DNA of 64,000 bases from Microcoleus sp036705565. Lineage in GTDB: Bacteria; Cyanobacteriota; Cyanobacteriia; Cyanobacteriales; Microcoleaceae. Positions 8,107 through 16,115 of this stretch are shown in pieces (position 1 is the first letter of the stretch; each line of letters opens with the position of its first letter). The position numbers were made by a program, and so were the translations under genes. Under the pieces are notes generated by a model. The model was not told where the DNA came from. It was given only the letters and a program-made list of their open reading frames with translations, and did not search any database. Location of the stretch: NCBI GenBank assembly GCA_036705565.1, contig JAUBUY010000002.1; one strand, given 5' to 3'.

Positions 8107-8231
8107 GGAATGAGAATTAAATAACTTCCACTCTTGAAAGTGGGATGGGCGTCCCGCCCGTCATGAGTGGACGGGCGGGACGCCCATCCCACAAGAACAA
8201 TTAAAATTGTAAGTTATTTAATTCGCGAGCC
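8107..8231. mobile_element. MITE-like element, family 1 copy A (enlarged)
   Basis: The ends GGAATGAGAATTAAATAACT and AAGTTATTTAATTCGCGAGC match the 64-bp element at 17148 and 37711 in reverse orientation. Here the centre is enlarged by a perfect GGGATGGGCGTCCCGCCCG hairpin, giving 125 bp. TAA flanks both ends as a 3-bp target duplication. Confidence 0.75.
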
Positions 8232-8338
8232 TAAGCAAAAAAAGCTCGGCATCCCATAAACCTGAGAACGGTACAGCCCGTGGGTGGTTAATCGAAAATC
8301 GAAAATCGAAAATCGAAAATCGATTGACTTGTTGAAAG

Positions 8339-8851
8339 TTAGTCTGAAATAGAATCGCGATCGTCCTGACTTTTCGGAGTCGGCGGTGCACTGTGAAAAG
8401 TTGCAATCAGCAAACAGATAATCCCAGCATTAATAAACACATCGGCTAGATTAAATACGGGGAACCGAATGATCCGAAAATCGATAAAATCTACAACATG
8501 GCCCGAAACAAATCGATCGATCCCATTCCCTAGTGCTCCCCCCAAAATCAAACCGTAGCCAGCTTGTTCCCAGCGGTTAATTCGCGGCCCGAACCAAGCC
8601 AGCACCATCAATCCCACACTAACGGCCAAAGACAGCCACCGCAACCAAATCGCCCCGCCATTGCTGAACAGACTAAAAGCCGCACCGGTATTAACAACAT
8701 AAGTGAAGTGAAACACTCCGGGTAACAGCGGCTGCGTCTGCGGAGGAACCGTCAATTCAAAATTTTGCACCACCCAAAACTTAGCCAGGTGGTCTAAAAC
8801 TAAACTGATAACAGCAGCAACCCAGAACAAGGGATTTCTTTTAAAACGCAT
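8339..8851 (-). CDS. lspA: Signal peptidase II (lipoprotein signal peptidase)
   Basis: The 170-residue inner-membrane aspartyl protease removes signal peptides from prolipoproteins after lipidation. Four hydrophobic segments are visible (about residues 8-28, 62-84, 94-112 and 135-152). The two conserved blocks with the catalytic aspartates are present: GHVVDFIDF (Asp121) and FNLADVFIN (Asp137), preceded by GGALGNGIDR. YVVNTGAAFSLF matches the conserved N-T-G-A-A-F block. The length is normal; the acidic tail after residue 155 is variable in the family. PstS at 10105 is a likely client lipoprotein. The next gene on the same strand, bioY, lies about 200 bp upstream. Confidence 0.95.
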   Translation of the reverse strand: MRFKRNPLFWVAAVISLVLDHLAKFWVVQNFELTVPPQTQPLLPGVFHFTYVVNTGAAFSLFSNGGAIWLRWLSLAVSVGLMVLAWFGPRINRWEQAGYGLILGGALGNGIDRFVSGHVVDFIDFRIIRFPVFNLADVFINAGIICLLIATFHSAPPTPKSQDDRDSISD

Positions 8852-9049
8852 GAATTAAGCAATAGAAAATGGGGCATCGGGCATGAGAGAATTTACTCCA
8901 ATCTCACGTGTCATTATGAGCAGAATGCAGTGCAGGAAAGCAATCCCAGCCGCAGCGCGATGACTCTCTCGTTGGGCAATGTATAGTATAACCTTATTTG
9001 ACACAACAACCAATCCCCGATTACCAATTCCCAATTCCCAATTACCCAA

Positions 9050-9628
9050 TCAATAAAACATCAAGCGGCGCAAAGTAAATGACAACACTGCGATCGCACA
9101 AACTACCGCCAATTGTCCCGGCAGAGGATAAACCGAATATTTAAGAATCTCATCGAATAAAGGTGTTTTTTTTGCTGGAGGCAGCCAGTAAGTAAAAATT
9201 AGATAAATTAAGCCGATCGCGTGAACTGTGAACAAACCGCACAAACAGCTAAAAGCCATAGATTCCAGCCGCGAAGCCACCTTAAAAGCCACCCAGCCGC
9301 ACACCCAAGCACCAGGCACAAAACCCAGCAAATACCCAAAACTCGCTTCTTTGAGATAGCCGATGCCGCCGCCTTGAGAAAAAACTGGCCACAAAGTTAA
9401 TCCTAATGCCAAATAGGCAATTTGCGAGAGAGCCGCAGCATTTTTTCCCCCCATGCAGCCTACTAGCAAAACGGCTCCAATTTGATAGGTAACACCTAAA
9501 GAGTACGCCTGAAGTCCTCGATCGTCCCACAACCCAATCGGGATTGTGACAGATGCAGGCAAAAAAGTGCCTCCTATCGTCAGGAGCAAACCAATAACAG
9601 CCCAGATTAATTCAATAGGAGCAGGCAT
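9050..9628 (-). CDS. bioY: BioY-family biotin transporter substrate-binding subunit
   Basis: The protein (about 192 residues from the ATG at 9628) is a BioY S-component, a membrane protein that binds biotin and works alone or with an energy-coupling-factor ATPase. It has about six hydrophobic segments. The family pattern is LLTIGGTFLPASVTIPIGLW near the N-terminus and the glycine-rich FSQGGGIGYLKEASFGYLLG and FVPGAWVCGW segments in the middle. The frame extends to a TTG at 9685, but the ATG better precedes the first membrane helix. No biotin synthesis genes or ECF ATPase genes are adjacent. Confidence 0.88.
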   Translation of the reverse strand: MPAPIELIWAVIGLLLTIGGTFLPASVTIPIGLWDDRGLQAYSLGVTYQIGAVLLVGCMGGKNAAALSQIAYLALGLTLWPVFSQGGGIGYLKEASFGYLLGFVPGAWVCGWVAFKVASRLESMAFSCLCGLFTVHAIGLIYLIFTYWLPPAKKTPLFDEILKYSVYPLPGQLAVVCAIAVLSFTLRRLMFY

Positions 9629-9751
9629 TATAGCAGAAGAAAGAAGGAAGACCGAAGTTGCAATCGACCGTTTATGTTTGTGCAATTAAGAACGTCCTCA
9701 CCGTCAGGGCGGTTGCTATATCATCAAACAGCATTCCTCAGAATGTATTTG

Positions 9752-9890
9752 TCAGATGCAAGCTTCAATGCCCGCAGCTTTTAAATTCTTAATCCTAGCA
9801 CTACTATCAAAATAACCACCATTGTATGGTTTTCTGGTTCTCAAGCTTCGATCTTGTGATAATTTAATGGAGAATTTTTCGCGATCCTCT
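9752..9890 (-). pseudogene. Possible 3' fragment of a degraded gene
   Basis: On the minus strand a short frame reads KLSQDRSLRTRKPYNGGYFD, then SSARIKNLKAAGIEAC, and then a stop at 9752. It has no plausible start and runs upstream into the interspersed word at 9881-9907. The composition looks coding rather than random, so it may be the tail of a lost gene. I cannot name the family. The rest of the gap 9629-10104 shows only AT-rich DNA. Confidence 0.3.
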
Positions 9891-9907
9891 TCGAGGGCTT
9901 CGCTAAC
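9881..9907. repeat. 27-bp interspersed word, inverted copy
   Basis: GCGATCCTCTTCGAGGGCTT followed by CGCTAAC is the exact reverse complement of the word at 4299-4327 over 27 bases. Confidence 0.75.
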
Positions 9908-9979
9908 GGGCGATCGACTGGTTTCCGTACAAATCTATCTTGCCTATATCTCATGAAATCACAATTGTCAAGATCATCT

Positions 9980-10040
9980 CTTAATTAATAATATTAATTA
10001 ATATTAAATTGCCATTAAATGTAAAGATTCTTAACCCAAG
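9980..10040 (+). promoter_or_regulatory. Candidate Pho-box region upstream of pstS
   Basis: A cluster of TTAA-centred words (TTAA at 9981, 9994, 10004, 10015 and 10031) lies upstream of pstS. Cyanobacterial SphR/PhoB boxes are 8-bp PyTTAAPyPyT/A repeats with a 3-bp spacer, an 11-bp period; the words at 10004 and 10015 have that period, the others do not. The region is very AT-rich, so chance is a real alternative. Confidence 0.3.
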
Positions 10041-10104
10041 CTTTACTTTTGCGCGCTATGCTGATGCGGGACACCCATATAACGATCGCAGCTTTTGTAT
10101 ACCT

Positions 10105-11280
10105 ATGCTTTTTCGTCTTAACTTGATTAATCCAAACCGTCTGACTACTGCAATTTCCGCTATGGCGATCGCCCTCAGTGTAGCAGCTTGCAGCAGCCCC
10201 AGCACAAACACAAGCACCAGCCCCAGCCCCGGCGACACCGCAGCTAGCCCCGTTGCGGCCACAGGCACAGCAGCAAACACCAAACTCGCCCTAGCCTCAG
10301 ACGTAGCCCTGACGGGTGCCGGCGCGTCATTCCCAGCACCCCTGTACCAGCGCTGGTTTCAAGATTTCAACACAGCCAATCCCAAATTACAGATCAATTA
10401 TCAGTCAGTGGGCAGCGGTGCCGGAGTCGAACAGTTTACCAAAGGTACGGTAGACTTTGGAGCCAGCGACACCGCCATGAGTGACGAGGAAATTGGGAAG
10501 GTGCCAGCGGACAAAGGCGTGCTCTTGCTGCCGATGTCGGCTGGCAGCATCGTGATCGCCTACAACCTGCCAGACGTACCCGAACTGAAGTTGCCAAGAG
10601 CCGTTTACACAGATATCTTCTTGGGGAACATCACCAAGTGGAACGACCCCAAAATTGCAGCAGCTAACCCAGGCGCTAAACTGCCAGACCAAAATATCAC
10701 AGTTGTACACCGTTCTGACGGCAGTGGTACGACAGACGTATTCACAAAACACCTCAGCGCCATCAGTCCAGAATGGAAAGAAAAAGTAGGGGAAGGCAAG
10801 ACAGTAGAGTGGCCTTCTGCCGGTAAGATTGGTGGCAAGGGGAATGAAGGTGTGACAGCTTCTATTCAACAAACCGTTGGCGCTATAGGCTACATTGAGT
10901 ACGGCTACGCCAAGAACAACAATATCAAGTTTGCTGCCCTGGAGAATAAAGCCGGCAATTTTGTAGTCTACAACGACGCAGCGGGGGCCAAAACCCTTGA
11001 AGCAGTGGTACTACCGGAGAATCTGCGGGCGTTCATTCCCGATCCGGAAGGGGCAGAGTCCTATCCTATTGTTAGCTACACTTGGATGCTCATCCCCAAA
11101 ACAGTTGCTGACCCCAACAAAGCCAAAGCAATCGAGGCCATGATTGAATACGGCTTGAATGAAGGTCAAAAGGTCAGCCCTGAATTGGGCTACGTTCCTC
11201 TGCCCCAAAACGTTAAAGAAAAAGTAGCAGCGGCCGCCGACGGCATCAGCCCCGACTACAAAATTGAGGTGGCCAAATAG
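10105..11280 (+). CDS. pstS: Phosphate ABC transporter, periplasmic phosphate-binding lipoprotein
   Basis: From the ATG at 10105 the protein (391 residues) begins with a lipoprotein signal peptide ending in a lipobox-like SVAACSS, followed by a Ser/Thr/Pro linker. The binding domain starts LTGAGASFPAPLYQRWFQDF and has the phosphate-contacting segments YQSVGSGAGVEQFTKGTVDF, GASDTAMSD and VHRSDGSGTTDVFTKHL, all diagnostic of PstS. It captures phosphate in the periplasm for the PstCA channel. The frame extends upstream to 10009 without a signal sequence, so the internal ATG is preferred. It heads a pstS-pstC-pstA-pstB cluster, although a 325-bp repeat-containing gap separates it from pstC. Regulation by phosphate starvation is expected from the family. 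Confidence 0.95.
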   Translation: MLFRLNLINPNRLTTAISAMAIALSVAACSSPSTNTSTSPSPGDTAASPVAATGTAANTKLALASDVALTGAGASFPAPLYQRWFQDFNTANPKLQINYQSVGSGAGVEQFTKGTVDFGASDTAMSDEEIGKVPADKGVLLLPMSAGSIVIAYNLPDVPELKLPRAVYTDIFLGNITKWNDPKIAAANPGAKLPDQNITVVHRSDGSGTTDVFTKHLSAISPEWKEKVGEGKTVEWPSAGKIGGKGNEGVTASIQQTVGAIGYIEYGYAKNNNIKFAALENKAGNFVVYNDAAGAKTLEAVVLPENLRAFIPDPEGAESYPIVSYTWMLIPKTVADPNKAKAIEAMIEYGLNEGQKVSPELGYVPLPQNVKEKVAAAADGISPDYKIEVAK

Positions 11281-11282
11281 TA

Positions 11283-11418
11283 ATTGTTGACTGTTGACTG
11301 TTGACTGTTGACTGTTGGAAAAAAGGGGAAAGAAAAAAGCAAGAGAGATATTTGTGTAGGGGCGGGTTCACCGACAATAATTGCCTAAAATCAATAATCC
11401 GATCGACCCGCCCCACCC
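11283..11418. repeat. Simple repeat plus GGGCGGGTT palindromic repeat between pstS and pstC
   Basis: TTGACTG is repeated about four times (11285-11316). It is followed by a palindromic unit with ends GGGGCGGGTTCACC and CGACCCGCCCC (about 11357-11418). Similar units lie at 18798, 18936, 37896 and 37998. The rest of the gap to 11605 shows nothing more. Confidence 0.7.
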
Positions 11419-11605
11419 AACGGTAAATCGCCATTTACCTCTTTGAAAATACAATGGTCAGGTTTTACCCGAAATAATTGTTGAAATGTCAGGGGATTAA
11501 TAAACCCGCCCCTCTTTGATTTTATTTATGGTCTTTCTTTCTGCTTCTTTCTAGCTTTTTCCGAAACAGACTATTTTCCGCTACTATATATTTGGTTTTT
11601 TTTCT

Positions 11606-12562
11606 ATGATTTCAGACAATCACAGCGCTCAATCACAGAGCAGATCGCGCTCTGGGGCAGAAAAATCCTTAGACCAAGGCTTTATCTGGCTGACTCGGAT
11701 TTTGGGAATAGGAGTTGGTGTAATTTTGCTGCTAATCGCCCTCACCGTTGGTTACAGGGCTTTACCGGCGATTCAAGAGTACGGTTTGGGATTTCTATTT
11801 GGCAGTAGCTGGAATCCGGTTAAAGAAGAGTACGGTGCGCTGCCAATGATTTACGGGACGATCGTCAGTTCGGCGATCGCGCTCCTAATTGCTGTACCAT
11901 TAGGAGTAGGGACTGCCATCTTCTTGAGTGAAGATTTTTTGCCGCTGCCAGTGCGTACAGCTTTAGTTTTTTTAGTAGAACTTTTAGCCGCCATTCCCAG
12001 CGTAGTCTACGGTTTGTGGGGAATTGCTGTATTGATTCCCATGATTACCACTCTCGGCAAGTTTCTCAACGGTAACTTCGGATGGCTGCCGATTTTTAGC
12101 ACCTCGCCAGTTGGGCCGGGAATGTTACCAGCAGGAGTAATATTGGGAATCATGACTTTGCCCATTATTACTGCTATCTCCCGCGACTCTTTGGCAAGTC
12201 TCCCGCCCGAATTGCGGCAAGCATCTCTAGGTTTAGGAGCTACTCGCTGGACAACAATTTTTAGAGTGCTCGTACCGGCGGCTTTTTCCGGCATTGTCGG
12301 CGGAATTATGCTTGGGCTCGGTCGCGCTATGGGAGAAACAATGGCTGCAACTCTGTTAATTGGCAATTCCAATCAGTTAAGTCTTTCTGTGCTAGCTCCA
12401 GCAAATACTATTGCTTCTCTGATGGCAAATCAGTTTGCGGAAGCTTCGGGATTGCAAGTAGCAGCTCTGATGTACACTGGGCTAATTCTGTTTATTCTGA
12501 CGCTGATTGTTAATATTTTGGCAGAGTGGATTGTTTCTCAAGTAAGAGCGAAGTACAACTAG
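11606..12562 (+). CDS. pstC: Phosphate ABC transporter permease PstC
   Basis: The 318-residue inner-membrane permease has six hydrophobic segments. It has the conserved ABC-permease loop that docks the ATPase, here LPPELRQASLGLGATRWTTI, and the PstC signature FGSSWNPVKEEYGALPMIYG near residues 66-85. It forms the phosphate channel together with PstA. The N-terminal 20 residues are polar and serine-rich. It is followed by pstA after 34 bp on the same strand, consistent with an operon. Confidence 0.95.
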   Translation: MISDNHSAQSQSRSRSGAEKSLDQGFIWLTRILGIGVGVILLLIALTVGYRALPAIQEYGLGFLFGSSWNPVKEEYGALPMIYGTIVSSAIALLIAVPLGVGTAIFLSEDFLPLPVRTALVFLVELLAAIPSVVYGLWGIAVLIPMITTLGKFLNGNFGWLPIFSTSPVGPGMLPAGVILGIMTLPIITAISRDSLASLPPELRQASLGLGATRWTTIFRVLVPAAFSGIVGGIMLGLGRAMGETMAATLLIGNSNQLSLSVLAPANTIASLMANQFAEASGLQVAALMYTGLILFILTLIVNILAEWIVSQVRAKYN

Positions 12563-12596
12563 AATTTTGCCCCAATTTCCTACATAGTTTTAGTTT

Positions 12597-13490
12597 ATGT
12601 CAAATAGCGTCTCCGATGAGAATCCTTTAGTATCGAAAGCAGGCAGTTTGAAGAAGGTTAAAAACAGCCCGCAAGCGCTGTTTAATCTGGGTATGACTGT
12701 ACTGGCTGGAGCTGGTCTGGCAATCACTCTGCTGCCTTTGTTTGCAGTGCTTTCCTACGTCACCGTACAAGGTTTCAATCGCCTGAATTTAGACTTGTTT
12801 ACCAAGCTGCCACCGCCGCCGGGACTATCGGGAGGCGGTATTGCTAATGCAATTGTCGGTACGTTAATGACCGTAGGAATTGCTTCTTTAATTGCTGTTC
12901 CTTTTGGTGTATTAGCAGCAGTTTATTTGTCGGAGTTCAGCAGCGGCCAAGTAGCTCGCTGGGTACGCTTTGCTACCAACGTCCTCAGCGGCGTTCCTTC
13001 GATTATTGCAGGGGTGTTTGCCTACGGTTTGTTCGTGGTAAATATGGGAGGTTTTTCGGCAATTGCAGGGGGTGCGGCGCTAGCTGTGCTGATGTTGCCG
13101 ACGATTGTGCGGACTACTGACGAAGCTCTACAAATCGTCCCGCAAGATATTAGATGGGCGTCGGTTGGTGTGGGTGCTTCTAATTATCAGACGGTATTGC
13201 AGGTGGTTTTGCCTGCGGCAATTCCGGCTATTTTAACGGGCGTGACGCTGGCAATTGCTCGCGCTGCTGGAGAAACTGCTCCTTTGATTTTTACGGCGCT
13301 GAATTCGCCTTTTTGGCCGGCTGGATTTGATAAGCCAACTCCGAGTCTTTCGGTTTTGGTGTACAACTTTGCAACGGTTCCTTTTAAGGCACAGAAAGAA
13401 TTGGCCTGGGCGGCATCTTTGATTTTGGTGATTATGGTTTTGCTGACGAGTATTCTTTCTCGCTGGGCTACTCGCCAAAAAGTTTATTGA
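12597..13490 (+). CDS. pstA: Phosphate ABC transporter permease PstA
   Basis: The 297-residue partner permease has six membrane segments. It has the PstA-typical GGIANAIVGTLMTVGIASLI and GVPSIIAGVFAYGLFV regions and the ATPase-docking loop IVPQDIRWASVGVGASNYQT. Together with PstC it makes the transmembrane channel. The gene starts 34 bp after pstC and ends before pstB with about 137 bp containing ACACGGAT-like repeat DNA. The pstB frame overlaps its stop, but the real pstB start is downstream. Confidence 0.95.
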   Translation: MSNSVSDENPLVSKAGSLKKVKNSPQALFNLGMTVLAGAGLAITLLPLFAVLSYVTVQGFNRLNLDLFTKLPPPPGLSGGGIANAIVGTLMTVGIASLIAVPFGVLAAVYLSEFSSGQVARWVRFATNVLSGVPSIIAGVFAYGLFVVNMGGFSAIAGGAALAVLMLPTIVRTTDEALQIVPQDIRWASVGVGASNYQTVLQVVLPAAIPAILTGVTLAIARAAGETAPLIFTALNSPFWPAGFDKPTPSLSVLVYNFATVPFKAQKELAWAASLILVIMVLLTSILSRWATRQKVY

Positions 13491-13627
13491 AGGAAGAAGG
13501 GCACGACACGGATTTGGACACCGATACACGGATGAATTTAACTGTTTTTCCTTTCGTCTCCTACTTTCTGTGTCTCCCAGTCTCGCCTTCTTGTTATTTT
13601 GTAAAATTCGATTGGATAATTAGCTGT

Positions 13628-14428
13628 ATGATGATGGATTTAGACCAGCAAACGGAAACAATTTTACGGACAGAAAATATCAATATTTTTTACGGCGCTT
13701 TTCACGCGGTTAAAAATGTTTGTATGGAGATTCCTAAAAATCGCATTACTGCTTTGATTGGGCCGTCTGGCTGCGGTAAAAGTACAATTCTGCGATGTTT
13801 TAACCGCCTCAACGATTTAGTTAACGGTTTTCGTTTAGAGGGTAGAATTGATTACTACGATCAAAATCTTTACGCTCCTGATATTGATGCTGTAGAGGTG
13901 CGCCGCAAGATTGGGATGGTATTCCAAAAGCCGAATCCTTTCCCGAAGTCGATTTATGACAATATTGCTTACGGTGCGAGGGTAAACAATTATAAGGGGG
14001 ATATGGATGAGCTGGTGGAAAAATCGCTCCGCCAAGCTTATTTGTGGGATGAGGTGAAGGATAAGTTGAAGCAAAGTGGTTTTTCTCTTTCGGGTGGCCA
14101 GCAGCAGCGTTTGTGTATTGCTAGGGCGATCGCGATTAATCCTGATGTAGTGTTAATGGATGAACCTTGCGCTTCTCTTGACCCGATTTCTACGATTAAG
14201 ATTGAGGAGTTGATGCGGGAACTCAAGGAGAAGTATACGATTGTGATCGTTACTCACAATATGCAGCAGGCTTCTAGGGTTTCTGACCTGACTGCTTTTT
14301 TCAATGCTAAACTTTCTGACGATGGGAAGCGGTTTGGCTATCTTGTGGAGTGTGACAAGACTGAGGTAATTTTCCAAAGTCCGAAGGAAGAGTCTACTTT
14401 AGATTATGTCAGCGGCCGTTTTGGTTGA
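13628..14428 (+). CDS. pstB: Phosphate ABC transporter ATP-binding protein
   Basis: From the ATG at 13628 the protein has 266 residues. Walker A is GPSGCGKST (residues 45-53), the ABC signature is LSGGQQQRLCIARA, Walker B is VVLMDEPCASLDP, and the switch His lies in IVIVTHNMQQAS. These are textbook PstB features; it powers phosphate import from the cytosolic face. The open frame begins at 13487, but the upstream 47 codons are unlike PstB and derive from intergenic repeat DNA. Three consecutive ATG codons stand at 13628, 13631 and 13634, and any of them could serve. It is the last gene of the pst cluster; no phoU was seen. Confidence 0.95.
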   Translation: MMMDLDQQTETILRTENINIFYGAFHAVKNVCMEIPKNRITALIGPSGCGKSTILRCFNRLNDLVNGFRLEGRIDYYDQNLYAPDIDAVEVRRKIGMVFQKPNPFPKSIYDNIAYGARVNNYKGDMDELVEKSLRQAYLWDEVKDKLKQSGFSLSGGQQQRLCIARAIAINPDVVLMDEPCASLDPISTIKIEELMRELKEKYTIVIVTHNMQQASRVSDLTAFFNAKLSDDGKRFGYLVECDKTEVIFQSPKEESTLDYVSGRFG

Positions 14429-14551
14429 GTCCCCGACAGGTTGAAACAATCGGGCTACACAAACTCTCGTCTCTCTCACTTGAGACTAAAAAGATTTAAT
14501 TTGCTGAGTATGGTAGCGACAAAAAAAACTGCATAAAACTTTTGTCAATTT

Positions 14552-14584
14552 AGAATCCCGCTTTCTTGGAGGAAGCGGGATTCT
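14552..14584. terminator. Perfect hairpin downstream of the pst genes
   Basis: AGAATCCCGCTT and AAGCGGGATTCT form a 12-bp perfect stem around a nine-base loop, about 125 bp after pstB. It could end the operon transcript, but only a weak T-tract follows, and such AGAATCCCGC hairpins are also interspersed repeats. Confidence 0.45.
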
Positions 14585-14616
14585 GGATTTTATGATTAAA
14601 AGCTCGATCTGAGATG

Positions 14617-14725
14617 TTGCACCATTCTCAATAAGCTTTTTAGGAACAGGCTTTCCGGCCTGTTCCACAAGAAAATTCACTCTTTGTGGAACAGGCCGGA
14701 AAGCCTGTTCTTGACAATGGTGCAA
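14617..14725. repeat. 109-bp palindromic element, copy 1
   Basis: The outer arms TTGCACCATTCTCAA and TTGACAATGGTGCAA enclose long inner arms built on GGAACAGGCTTTCCGGCCTG and its complement. The same architecture, in reverse orientation and with changed stem bases, is at 22394-22501. There is no coding capacity. Confidence 0.75.
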
Positions 14726-14792
14726 GATGTGAGTCGATCGTACTTTTTGCAGATACAAGCCACTGATTGTTGTGAAGAAATGCTCGAAGAGT

Positions 14793-14963
14793 TCACATAT
14801 TCTTCATCCAATGCTTGAACAGGTTTTCTTTGACCATACTTTGCCGCATAACTTCGAGCAAGTATTCCTGAGCTTGGTCTTGGCTTAACCTTTTGACTTC
14901 TTCGCGCAGCACTTGAAGTTTGAACTGCTGTTCCATGCTGAGGTTGGTTGTAGGCATATCCAT
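14793..14963 (-). CDS. nblA: Phycobilisome degradation protein NblA
   Basis: This 56-residue protein matches NblA, the small adaptor that binds phycobiliproteins and the ClpC chaperone so that phycobilisomes are dismantled during nutrient starvation. The conserved body is LSMEQQFKLQVLREEVKRLS followed by QDQAQEYLLEVMRQSMVKEN and LFKHWMKN, with the helix-turn-helix spacing of the family. The start at 14963 is favoured by the strong ribosome binding site GGAGGA eight bases upstream; a longer frame to 15113 exists but has no such signal. The gene is divergent from cpcS, and the pst genes lie just beyond. Starvation induction is expected from the family, not visible here. Confidence 0.9.
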   Translation of the reverse strand: MDMPTTNLSMEQQFKLQVLREEVKRLSQDQAQEYLLEVMRQSMVKENLFKHWMKNM

Positions 14964-15191
14964 AAATCGCTCCTCCAGTTTGCTGAGATTAATGCGAAAT
15001 TGATCGGAATGACCTTTCGCAGGATTTGTTGTGTCTCCTACATTGTAAACTATCATAACATTCCCTTGACAATATGTCCAAAGTAGACATTTTGAAACTA
15101 ATTTGTGTCGCAAAAGTACATCAAAGTGGGGGGAGCTTTATCATAAAAAGGCGTAAAGACCGGGAAGCCTAAGCCAAAGGAGATAGTTTGT

Positions 15192-15788
15192 ATGGATGCA
15201 ATGGAGTTTTTTCAGAGCAGCGCTGGGGAGTGGCGTTCTCAGCGCAGCACTCACCACCTCGCTTTCCGCCAAGCGGAGATTGGGGATTCAAATATTCAGG
15301 TAACGGCGCTGGGTGCGGATGACGCGCGAGTCGCCGATATTTGCAAGATGCACGAAGTCGATCCGAGCCGGGCTGCTGGGGGGGCTTTTGTGACTTGGCA
15401 CGGCTCGATGGCGTGGGATAAGGATGATGAGAATCATAAAGGGTCTACGGTGTTCGCGATCGTCCCCGATCCTGAAAATCCCCGACAGGGCTTGATGTTG
15501 CGCGAACGGGGCTATGCGGAAATTGTGCCGGTGGCTGGCCGTTTTGAGATGGATGATGAGGATGGGCTGCTGCTGATTACCGAATACGAGACGATGAGTT
15601 CGATCGAGCGTTTTTGGTTTGCTAATCCGAACGTGCGGATGCGGACGAGTACCGTAAAGCGCTTTGGCGGTTTCAGCACATCGACTTTTTGTACCGAAAT
15701 TCGGGTGCAACCAGACTCGGATGCAGCATCAGAACCCGCAGCCGATCAAGTGGCCGGCAGCGAGTTTTATTCGGCTCTGGGTTGGTAA
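15192..15788 (+). CDS. cpcS: Phycobiliprotein lyase, CpcS/CpeS family
   Basis: The 198-residue protein begins MDAMEFFQSSAGEWRSQRST, the diagnostic start of CpcS/CpeS lyases. It contains the beta-barrel segments GSMAWDKDDENHKGSTVFAI and ERFWFANPNVRMRTSTVKRF that hold the bilin. These enzymes attach phycocyanobilin or phycoerythrobilin to a cysteine of phycobiliprotein subunits. The acidic tail after residue 175 is variable. The next gene, cpcG, encodes a rod-core linker, which supports a role in phycobilisome assembly. Which subunit it serves cannot be read from the sequence. Confidence 0.9.
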   Translation: MDAMEFFQSSAGEWRSQRSTHHLAFRQAEIGDSNIQVTALGADDARVADICKMHEVDPSRAAGGAFVTWHGSMAWDKDDENHKGSTVFAIVPDPENPRQGLMLRERGYAEIVPVAGRFEMDDEDGLLLITEYETMSSIERFWFANPNVRMRTSTVKRFGGFSTSTFCTEIRVQPDSDAASEPAADQVAGSEFYSALGW

Positions 15789-16115
15789 TTTAGTCATTAG
15801 TCATTAGTCTTTACTTTGGCTTCATTTCCAGCCTGGGCCTGGGCCTGGTGGGGTTCAGGCTCTGCCTCCGGTTAGAGTAGACGAGGCAGAGCCTCTAAAG
15901 TGGCGTTCCCAGCCAGAGACTCGAAGAGTGACTTCTAACTACTGACTACTGACTTCCCCAAAGTCAACAAATGTTACAGATTGTTGCAAAAATTCAGGAA
16001 AATCAGATTTAGATTGCGGGAATCCCCTAATCTGTATGTTGGTTAGTTGTATCCGTTTTGCTGGCAGCTCACGGTGTCAACTATTTCTGAAATTTGAGAT
16101 AACGGAGATTTTAAC
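15789..16115. other. Intergenic region between cpcS and cpcG
   Basis: These 327 bp contain TTAGTCATTAG simple repeats, a GGGCCTGGGCCTGG run and an imperfect inverted repeat GGCTCTGCCTC/GAGGCAGAGCC (about 15860-15895). The last 100 bp before cpcG carry no repeat and are the likely promoter. Confidence 0.5.

Larger units (their letters stand above)
7766..8338. other. Repeat-filled intergenic region upstream of the radical SAM gene
   Basis: No gene is supported in these 573 bp. They hold a TTTAGA-type simple repeat (7770-7800), two palindromic elements (7799-7901 and 8107-8231) and an AATCGAAA simple repeat (about 8289-8322). Confidence 0.7.

Noticed and set aside
8855..9049. 64-codon frame between lspA and bioY
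   Set aside because: Starts with GNWELGIGN, a translation of the common AATTCCCAATTCCC repeat.
10405..10872. 155-codon antisense frame inside pstS
   Set aside because: It lies opposite a confidently assigned PstS core, with no recognisable features or ribosome site.
14486..14758. 90-codon minus-strand frame after pstB
   Set aside because: It is a translation of the two hairpins at 14552 and 14617.
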